Made by a program: the position numbers and the translations under genes. Shown piece after piece: positions 1 through 5,832 of a DNA stretch of 6,951 nucleotides. Origin of the DNA: Flavobacteriales bacterium (GTDB lineage Bacteria > Bacteroidota > Bacteroidia > Flavobacteriales_D > Crocinitomicaceae); NCBI GenBank assembly GCA_947458985.1, contig CANHBA010000119.1, positions 1 through 6,951 on the forward strand, written 5' to 3'. Position 1 is the stretch's first letter. Each line of letters starts with the position of its first letter. The notes under the pieces were generated by a model. That model ran no database searches. It saw only the letters and a program-made list of their open reading frames with translations, and was not told the DNA's origin.

Positions 1-172
1 GTTCTTCTGTAAATAAGTCAATATCTACTGATAATCTATGTCCAATTTGTAAACTTAATGCTGTTCCTCCAACTAATTTAAAAGGCCTGAAAACCTCTAA
101 TTTCATAAGTTTATTTAAGGATTCAAGTAGTAATGGGGTAACAGTTTCGTAGTGAAGTTTTTTAATTTTCAT
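1..172 (-). CDS. AbiEii/AbiGii-type nucleotidyltransferase toxin, N-terminal part (runs off left edge)
   Basis: Only the first 57 codons are in the window, read leftward from an ATG at 172-170. Seen: residues 33-54 carry the nucleotidyltransferase signature: LVGGTAL (33-39), then HR (45-46), LSVDIDLF (47-54) with D50 and D52 as the likely metal-binding DxD pair. The GG...R.S.DIDLF pattern is typical of the AbiEii/AbiGii family (DNA polymerase beta-like fold). Known of the family: the AbiEii toxin of type IV toxin-antitoxin systems transfers nucleotides, and relatives act in phage defence by modifying tRNA. The start overlaps the stop of the upstream small gene as ATGA (172-169), so translational coupling is likely, with the partner acting as antitoxin (inference). 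The C-terminal part, which would distinguish subfamilies, is outside the window. The region is AT-rich (about 28% GC) compared with the genes to its right, which fits an acquired module. Confidence 0.85.
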   Translation of the reverse strand, partial: MKIKKLHYETVTPLLLESLNKLMKLEVFRPFKLVGGTALSLQIGHRLSVDIDLFTEE

Positions 173-363
173 TTATTATAATATGTACTGTAAAACTTCG
201 TGATTTCATTTTTTTCTACTTCATTTCCTCTTTCAAAAACTCTTTTCAAAACACTATCTTTTTCTTTGATCCATTGTATTTTTTGAATATCAGTATCCCA
301 AAATAAGATTGGTCTAAATTTTGAAATATTAGGCGCTCCTTTTTTCTGGACTGATTTTTTCAT
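169..363 (-). CDS. DUF6922-like small protein, probable antitoxin of the AbiEii-type toxin
   Basis: A 64-residue, lysine-rich soluble protein with no signal peptide or membrane segment. Seen: ILFWDTDIQKIQW (19-31), then RVFERGN (41-47) and ITKFYS (54-59). From memory, this FWD.D...W...RV..RG...I..FY layout matches the DUF6922 family, small proteins that in Bacteroidota often precede an AbiEii-type nucleotidyltransferase gene; I could not run a search to confirm it. The stop TGA (171-169) overlaps the ATG of the toxin gene. The partner-first order and this overlap suggest an antitoxin or co-factor, which is inference. The length looks complete for the family and the ATG at 363-361 is the only methionine. 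Oddly, an AGGA lies only 2 bases before the ATG, too close for a normal ribosome site, and no promoter is visible upstream because interior sequence of a glycosyltransferase gene begins there. Alternative: an uncharacterised small regulator. Confidence 0.72.
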   Translation of the reverse strand: MKKSVQKKGAPNISKFRPILFWDTDIQKIQWIKEKDSVLKRVFERGNEVEKNEITKFYSTYYNK

Positions 364-374
364 TTCCTGTTTTG
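361..374. other. Junction between toxin-antitoxin module and truncated glycosyltransferase
   Basis: On the minus strand the DUF6922-like gene starts with its ATG at 363-361. On the plus strand the glycosyltransferase frame reads F-P-V-L-I-Y-Y from 363 onward, which looks like native family sequence. The same frame stays open leftward only to 333, after a stop at 330-332, and that part lies in the antisense of the small gene. The breakpoint therefore lies at or within a few bases of 361-366. No inverted repeat, target duplication or transposase is visible on this side; the other end of the insert is outside the window. Confidence 0.6.
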
Positions 375-1535
375 ATTTATTACGCAGACACCTTGTTGCC
401 TAATGTATTCTCCTTTTCATTTTTACTTTTGGCATTTGCGCAGTTTTTTCATTTTTGGCAGTCTGAAAGAAAGACGTCCATGGCCTTGTTTATCCTCTTT
501 TTAAGCCTGGCCATTCTGATTAAAATTACGGCACTGATTGCCGTATTGGCATTTTTTGGGGCATATACCACTCATATGCTCTTTGCTAAAAAACTATTTA
601 AAAGCTTGAAATTAAGCAAAGTAGTTTACATTTATCTTGGCTTTATTGTTGCCTTGTTTAGCGTAATACTATGGTATTTATATGCCATTCGCTATAATAC
701 ACAATATGGCTCGACTATTTTTTCGACAACCATCAGACCCATTTGGGAAGTCGATGCCACTGAACAATGGAGAATCATAAAAATAGTCTTCAGGGAACAT
801 TCCCGCGAAATATTTCCTCTTGTAACTTGGCCAATTTTTTGTCTATTGTTCTTATGGATATTTTGGTCCAAAGCGGTGTCTACCCTGATTAAATATTTGC
901 TCGCATTCTCCTTGCTGGGCATTTTAGCCTACCTAATTCTTTGGTTCTGGGTTTTTGATGTACACGATTATTACTTTATTGAAGTGCTTTTCTTGCCACT
1001 TATTCTCATAGGTGCCTATATGAAATATACGCCAAAATGGCATTTCTTGAGGAGAGCTCAAAGACCAAGTGAAGTTTTGTTCTTGACATTAGTGCTTTTA
1101 AACACGATATCATTTACCCAGATAGCAGCGGGTAATCAAAACATCATAGTAAAGAACACACCTTTTATTTCTTCTTTTATAAAAGGGAATTGGGGTTGGT
1201 TTTACTTCAATCATCAAGATCATTTAGGTCAACTTCAACAACAAAAAGCCGCAATACAAAAGAAAATATTGCCAACGGATACCGTATTGTGTTTTTCAGA
1301 CCCATATCCAAATGTGCATCTAACGGCCATTGAAAGAATAGGTTATACAAATTACAACCTGTCGAGAGATTTACCATTTGTCCCGCAAATTCAAAATTTG
1401 ATACAAAAAGGCGCTTCTAAACTATTGGTTTTTAAATCTGAAAGCACTCATCCTGACCTTCAACCTTTTCTAGCTCATCCAAAATATGAGCAAGCAAATA
1501 TTCAAATCTTTGATCTGAAACCTTACAAAAAGTAG
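372..1535 (+). pseudogene. 5'-truncated GT-C (PMT_2/ArnT-like) membrane glycosyltransferase
   Basis: An open frame of 387 codons from a TTG at 372 to TAG at 1533-1535; the first internal ATG is at 480. Seen: it begins directly with IYYADTLLPNVF, which in ArnT/PMT_2 enzymes normally lies about 100-130 residues in, followed by hydrophobic segments near residues 11-28, 36-64, 87-105, 148-166, 174-194, 202-218 and 236-252. An HDYY motif (198-201) and the LAILIKITAL segment (47-56) fit the family. A soluble C-terminal domain covers about 255-387. Known of the family: these enzymes move sugars from polyprenyl-phosphate donors to lipid, glycan or protein acceptors at the outer face of the inner membrane, and essential acidic residues lie in the first external loop. 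That loop and the first membrane helices are absent here, because the toxin-antitoxin module occupies the upstream DNA. The product is therefore probably inactive. The rest of the frame is intact, so the break looks recent, or the contig is joined wrongly. Acceptor and sugar cannot be inferred. Confidence 0.72.
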
Positions 1536-1538
1536 CAC

Positions 1539-4500
1539 TTACTGAACTAAGTTCAAACCAATATAAAATATTGTCCCAATACCTTCTTTGCTCTCAAAAC
1601 GAATTTCACCGTTGTGTTTTTCAATGATTTGTCTGACCACGCTTAAGCCAATTCCGGACCCTGAAGACTTAGTGGTAAAGTAAGGAGTGAAGATGCGCTT
1701 TTGTTGTTCTTTAGAGATGCCAACCCCGTTGTCTTGAATAGCGATTTGGACGCTTTCTTTTTCAATTTGAAGTCGGATTTCAATCTTTGGCTCTGGGTTC
1801 AGATCAGTGGCTTGTCTGGCATTTAGCAATAGGTTGTGAAAGACTTGGCTGAGCATGTTTTTGTCTGCGTTGATCCAAAGCACTGAACTATGTTCTTGAA
1901 AATAAATCATGGACTGATCTTCGTCAAAGAGGGCAATGGTTTGGTTGATAAATGCCCCCAGTTCGATTTTTTCAAAATTGGGTTCTGGGAGTTTGGCAAA
2001 GCGGGCAAATTCGTTGGCCATTCGGGCTAAGGCATCTATTTGTTCGATGAGGGAAGGCAGTGATTTTTGAGCAAGTAGTTGTACGTCGGCGTCTTGAGCC
2101 TCCATTTTGCGCAATAAATGTTGGATATTGAGCTTCATGGGTGTCAGCGGATTCTTGATTTCATGTGCAATTTGCTGTGCGAGGTCGCGCCATGCGCTTT
2201 CGCGTTCGCTACGTGCAATTTGCACTGCAGCCAGCTCAAGTTCAGCTAATTTTTCATTGTAAGCTTTGACGAGTGCCCCAATTTCGTCGTCATTTTGGTA
2301 GGCAATTTTCTGATTGGTTTTTCCCAACTCAAGGTTGCGTACCGACCTCGCTACTACTTGTAAAGGGCCAATGAGCCAATTGCTGACTACCAATGCAATG
2401 AGAACAGAGAGTGCTAAAAGCAGTACAAAAACATTGATGGCGGCCTTAAAGAAGCGCTCAATTTGTTGTTCATAGGCTTCTTGTTGTCCGAAAAGCTGAA
2501 GATTGATGAAGCCAATTTGTTGGAGTGTATGATTGGTAATTGGAAGATACGCGCTTCGATAACTGAGCTTTCCAATTTGATCTTGATGCGAAAAATAACT
2601 TTGGTTTTCCCCAATAAGAGCATCCATGGCGCGTGGGTTCATGTGTTCACCAATTAAGCCGTAGGCAAAAAGTTTGGGTCTAGATGACGCAATTAAAAAG
2701 CCATCGCTGTCAAAGATGAATAAATCGGTTTTAAATACGCGAGATAATTTAGCCAATTTAGTCTCTAAGGTTTTTGAAATTTCGCCTTGATCGAGGGTAT
2801 CTAGCAAAAATGTTTGAGACTTGAGTTCGGCCTGAACCGAAGATAATTTTTCGCGCAAGGCCTGCTGTGAGTAATTGTCAAATTGCTGCCCAATGAAAAT
2901 AGAGCTCCCTAAGCCGTATAAAAAAAGTGAAACAGCCAAGATGAGTAAAAAGGCAAGTTGCACTTTAAAGGCCAACGACCATTGTAAACTTTTGTTCTTA
3001 ACTAGCGTAATGGCGATGTTATTGGTAAGCATGAGCAGCCCCCAAAACACAAACATAAATGCAAAACTGGTGATATTCGTGAACCAACCGCTCGTTTCTG
3101 TAGAAATGATAATTGCTGAGCCTGTATTTTGTTGTTGGATTACATGTGAAAAGCCATTCAGTTCAAAATGACCTTTATTTGTTTGCTGTTTTTTAAACGC
3201 AGAGAGTAAGTTGGGGTAATTGAATGTGCCCGTTTGGTGAATAAGCCTTCCTTCGGCATACTTGCCAATTGCATAAGACTCAAGGCTATTTGAAATGCCA
3301 GCTTGATCTGAAATGAGCAACCTCGGAAATCCTATTTCTTCGGGAATTCTTTTGGAAACAAGTGTGATGGCAATGGTTTTCTGAGCCTCTAAACGCAGCA
3401 AGATTACATAGCTCAAGCCTTCTTCTTCATGAGGCATAAAATACAAACCATCTTGAATATCAGATAATTGCCCGTGTTCGTTGACGAGCGTTTTTAATCT
3501 GGATAGTTTGAGGCTATCTGTTCCAAAGCAAGGCCGATTATCAGAATCGTAAATGTCAGCATCGATGTCAAAACCGTCCCAAATGCCGGTAAAAAACTTT
3601 TGCGTAAGGAGGTGCTCAAAACCTACTTTTGTAAATTGTTTTTGAAGGGAGTCAAAAGAAGTATTTAGCCAGTTTTCTTCGTTGATGTTTGGAGCAATTT
3701 GTGCATAAGCTAACTCTAAATTGATGTTGCGTTCAATGGCGAGTTGCTGGGCAAAAAGTTGGCGGTTTTCAATGTCTTTGTTTGCTTGTAAGTCCTGTAG
3801 ATATAAAGAAATAATAGCAGCGTTTACGGTAAGTAACAAAAGTTGAATACTCAAACGACGCCAAGATGTTTTGCGCGCATTTTCAAAAACCAATTGAATA
3901 CAAATGATGCCTATTGGTAAAAAATTGATCCAGTTTTGCCCTTCGGCAAGCAACCATAAAAATGGAAATATGCAGATGCCTACTTTGAGCAGTGGTCGTC
4001 GAAACCATTTTTGAGTGCTATTTTGAACAACTGCAAAATGAACAGTTTTGTGAAAGTTGAAGAGAAAATATCCGATGAGTGCAAAGAAGAAATAGGAACT
4101 CAGTCGCAATTCAAAGAGGTGCTCAAAGCTGAGTGGGATATTGGAGTGTTCAATAACAATACCCAACTGCTCAAGCACCCAGAGCCAAAGTAAAATAGGG
4201 AGCAGCAGTGCCATTATTTTGGACCACCACTGATCAATGATGCGCAAAAGCACAATCAGAATCCGAAATCCGAATACGATAAAAAGGCTATTGATCGCAA
4301 AAGCAAAAAAGTCGGGATACCATTCGTTGTAAGCAAAGAAGCCTGCCGAAAACCAGTCGTTTTCTTGCCAATTAAGCGGCCATGTAATTTCGTACAGAAC
4401 AATCCGCGTAACCAAAAGTCCTAACAATAGCAATAAACTGCCAATCCAACTTTTTTCAAAATATGTTTGTATTTCGTAGCAAAAGAGAAATGCGGAAATG

Positions 4501-5099
4501 AGGATAAATAATGGGCCCCAGTTTTTATTGCTTGAATTGGTATTTTGAGGGAAGGGAGTCGCATAAAAAACAAGCTGCTGCTTGCTGTCAAAAATGGCAT
4601 TCTTGCGCTCACCTGTGAGATTCACCGAAAACTTTTGTTTCCAGAATTTTGGATTAGCTGCGTTTAAATAGGCATTACTGAACTCGTATTCTTTGAGTAA
4701 ACAAAAGCTCACGCAAGAAGTGATGCTATCTTTTTGCACCGATTGACTGAAATAGTAACCATTGTTTAATTTGATGAGCCCATTGTCGGGAAAAACAGCG
4801 GTTTTGTAGCGTCCAACCGGAAGTTGGTTGCTGCTCCAGCCAAATAAAACCTCATTTTGATAAAGATGGTAGGTCAGTTCATTGGAGGTAGGTAATTTTT
4901 GACCTTTGTCAATTTGTTTAAGGAGGAGTTTTGCTTGCGTCGCCCCTGCTTTTTCTAGTTCAGAAAAGCGTTTTTGAACCGCAGCAATTGAAAAAGTCTG
5001 TTCTTGATTGGAGTAATAGGAGATCAGTCCAAATAGCAGAAACAGCAGCCCGAGTAAACTGAATTTCCAAGTCCGAATAAAAGCGATAAAAGGGCTCAT
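1539..5099 (-). CDS. NtrY-like multi-pass membrane sensor histidine kinase (1186 aa)
   Basis: Autophosphorylating sensor kinase of the inner membrane. Predicted by eye, using the ATG at 5099: one membrane helix (13-30), an external region (31-193), eight helices (about 194-434), a large external region (435-672), helices at 676-696 and 712-736, a third external region (737-884) and a helix at 886-908. HAMP follows (about 908-960, DEIG at 938-941), then a short coiled linker. The H-box holds H979 in AHEIKNPLTP. The ATPase domain has NLLLNARQA (1089-1097), DNGVGI (1123-1128), IFTPYFTTK (1136-1144) and GSGIGLS (1147-1153). The SERESAWRDLA linker before the H-box resembles NtrY-type kinases of Bacteroidota. 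All catalytic boxes are intact. The helix count puts the kinase core in the cytoplasm. The chosen start forms TAATG (5101-5097) with the stop of the kinase gene upstream, and a membrane anchor follows at once; a frame extension to 5180 would overlap that gene by 27 codons. No response regulator is adjacent, so the partner is unknown. The stimulus is also unknown. Confidence 0.9.
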   Translation of the reverse strand: MSPFIAFIRTWKFSLLGLLFLLFGLISYYSNQEQTFSIAAVQKRFSELEKAGATQAKLLLKQIDKGQKLPTSNELTYHLYQNEVLFGWSSNQLPVGRYKTAVFPDNGLIKLNNGYYFSQSVQKDSITSCVSFCLLKEYEFSNAYLNAANPKFWKQKFSVNLTGERKNAIFDSKQQLVFYATPFPQNTNSSNKNWGPLFILISAFLFCYEIQTYFEKSWIGSLLLLLGLLVTRIVLYEITWPLNWQENDWFSAGFFAYNEWYPDFFAFAINSLFIVFGFRILIVLLRIIDQWWSKIMALLLPILLWLWVLEQLGIVIEHSNIPLSFEHLFELRLSSYFFFALIGYFLFNFHKTVHFAVVQNSTQKWFRRPLLKVGICIFPFLWLLAEGQNWINFLPIGIICIQLVFENARKTSWRRLSIQLLLLTVNAAIISLYLQDLQANKDIENRQLFAQQLAIERNINLELAYAQIAPNINEENWLNTSFDSLQKQFTKVGFEHLLTQKFFTGIWDGFDIDADIYDSDNRPCFGTDSLKLSRLKTLVNEHGQLSDIQDGLYFMPHEEEGLSYVILLRLEAQKTIAITLVSKRIPEEIGFPRLLISDQAGISNSLESYAIGKYAEGRLIHQTGTFNYPNLLSAFKKQQTNKGHFELNGFSHVIQQQNTGSAIIISTETSGWFTNITSFAFMFVFWGLLMLTNNIAITLVKNKSLQWSLAFKVQLAFLLILAVSLFLYGLGSSIFIGQQFDNYSQQALREKLSSVQAELKSQTFLLDTLDQGEISKTLETKLAKLSRVFKTDLFIFDSDGFLIASSRPKLFAYGLIGEHMNPRAMDALIGENQSYFSHQDQIGKLSYRSAYLPITNHTLQQIGFINLQLFGQQEAYEQQIERFFKAAINVFVLLLALSVLIALVVSNWLIGPLQVVARSVRNLELGKTNQKIAYQNDDEIGALVKAYNEKLAELELAAVQIARSERESAWRDLAQQIAHEIKNPLTPMKLNIQHLLRKMEAQDADVQLLAQKSLPSLIEQIDALARMANEFARFAKLPEPNFEKIELGAFINQTIALFDEDQSMIYFQEHSSVLWINADKNMLSQVFHNLLLNARQATDLNPEPKIEIRLQIEKESVQIAIQDNGVGISKEQQKRIFTPYFTTKSSGSGIGLSVVRQIIEKHNGEIRFESKEGIGTIFYIGLNLVQ

Positions 5100-5728
5100 T
5101 ATAAAAAGCGATCTGGCACCAAGGTACGCAGTTGTTCGCTTAAACGCAAGAAATCTGCATCGGCGCGGTGGTCGTTGCAATAAATAAAGTTAGCTGCTTG
5201 TCGGTAAGGCTCAATGAATTGTTCGTAACAAGGCAATACGTGGTTGTCCCATTGGTAGATGATTTCTGAGCGTTTGTAACCGCGTGTTTCTTGGTCGCGA
5301 TAGATGCGTCTGTCTAGTTGAGTGGCGTGATCAACATCGACAAAAATGCTGTAATCGAGTTGTGCAAATACTGCTTGATAATGCAGCGTAAACAGTCCTT
5401 CTACAATGATGAGGTCACTCGGCTGAATGGTCAGCAAAACGCTTTTACTGCCCTGTACGTTGAAAAAATATTCACGTACTTCTATGGGTTGCCCTGCAAT
5501 TAAAGTTTCTAAGTCTGTGCTTAGTTTTTGGTGGTCGAGCGCACTAGGAAGGTCAAAATTTACGATGCCATTTGCATCTTTAGCCTGCTGATCGAAGGGT
5601 AAATAATAGTTGTCCATGGAGAATACAGCTGTGCTCGCACTTTGGAAAGTTTCAGACAGGCGCTTCAGCAGAGTTGTTTTGCCTGCACCGCTTCCTCCAC
5701 ATATTCCGACAACAAATGGTTTGGTCAT
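5099..5728 (-). CDS. Uridine kinase-family P-loop kinase
   Basis: A 209-residue cytoplasmic kinase, close to the usual 200-215 residues of Udk-type enzymes, which phosphorylate uridine or cytidine in pyrimidine salvage. Seen: Walker A GGSGAGKT (11-18); MDNYY (38-42) with D39 at the catalytic-base position; NFDLPSALD (57-65) matching the family NFDHPxAFD; VEG (109-111) ending the Walker B strand; lid RRIYRDQETRG (140-150); and FIEPYRQAANFI (171-182) near the C-terminus. The family element P.Y.(Y/F)..H.R, which supplies the base-contacting His, is replaced here by EYFFNVQGSKS (86-96), with Gln at the His position, and GR after the lid is GY. Substrate identity is therefore less certain than family membership, and phosphoribulokinase-like or other small-molecule kinases are alternatives. 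The ATG at 5728 is chosen because Walker A then lies at the usual distance and a promoter sits just before it. It is the first gene of an operon with the histidine kinase, overlapping it by one base. Confidence 0.85.
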   Translation of the reverse strand: MTKPFVVGICGGSGAGKTTLLKRLSETFQSASTAVFSMDNYYLPFDQQAKDANGIVNFDLPSALDHQKLSTDLETLIAGQPIEVREYFFNVQGSKSVLLTIQPSDLIIVEGLFTLHYQAVFAQLDYSIFVDVDHATQLDRRIYRDQETRGYKRSEIIYQWDNHVLPCYEQFIEPYRQAANFIYCNDHRADADFLRLSEQLRTLVPDRFL

Positions 5729-5732
5729 GAAA

Positions 5733-5740
5733 CAAAGATA
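5733..5740 (-). promoter_or_regulatory. Bacteroidota-type -7 element (TATCTTTG) for the kinase-histidine kinase operon
   Basis: Read on the minus strand, TATCTTTG matches all fixed positions of the Bacteroidota TAnnTTTG promoter element. Its last base is four bases before the kinase ATG, so transcription would begin at or next to the start codon and give a leaderless or nearly leaderless mRNA (inference). I see no good TTTG at the usual -33 spacing, so recognition may rest on the -7 element or need an activator. Confidence 0.5.
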
Positions 5741-5796
5741 CAACTTGTTGGGTACTTTTTTCGTCTTAGGACCGCGCAACATGGCGCAAAAAACAC

Positions 5797-5804
5797 TATT
5801 TTCG
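5797..5804 (+). promoter_or_regulatory. Weak candidate -7 element (TATTTTCG) for the protease gene
   Basis: TATTTTCG matches five of the six fixed positions of TAnnTTTG and would give a leader of roughly 20-30 bases before the ATG at 5833. No -33 TTTG is evident at the expected spacing. The match is weak in AT-rich DNA and could be chance. The nearby TATCTTAT (5808-5815) is another, poorer candidate. Together with the opposite-strand kinase promoter, these would share the 104-bp divergent region 5729-5832, which holds nothing else that I recognise. Confidence 0.2.
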
Positions 5805-5832
5805 AAGTATCTTATCAAGTAAAGCCGTCTCC

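Noticed and set aside
333..371. In-frame leftward extension of the glycosyltransferase to 333 as its true N-terminus
   Set aside because: The added residues before F363 are antisense of the small antitoxin-like gene, contain no ATG, and cannot replace the missing catalytic loop.
692..922. Minus-strand 76-codon open frame inside the glycosyltransferase remnant
   Set aside because: It is antisense to membrane-helix coding sequence and has no recognisable motif; it is most likely chance.
1543..1555. Inverted repeat TGAAC-TAA-GTTCA as a terminator
   Set aside because: The stem is only 5 bp and AT-containing, lies inside the last codons of the histidine kinase, and has no U-tract.
2875..3171. 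Plus-strand 98-codon open frame inside the histidine kinase gene
   Set aside because: It is a shadow of the intact kinase frame, with no family resemblance and no start context.
5100..5180. Upstream extension of the histidine kinase frame by 27 codons to an ATG at 5180
   Set aside because: It would overlap the kinase gene's conserved C-terminus, adds arginine-rich sequence before the membrane anchor, and ignores the TAATG coupling at 5101-5097.
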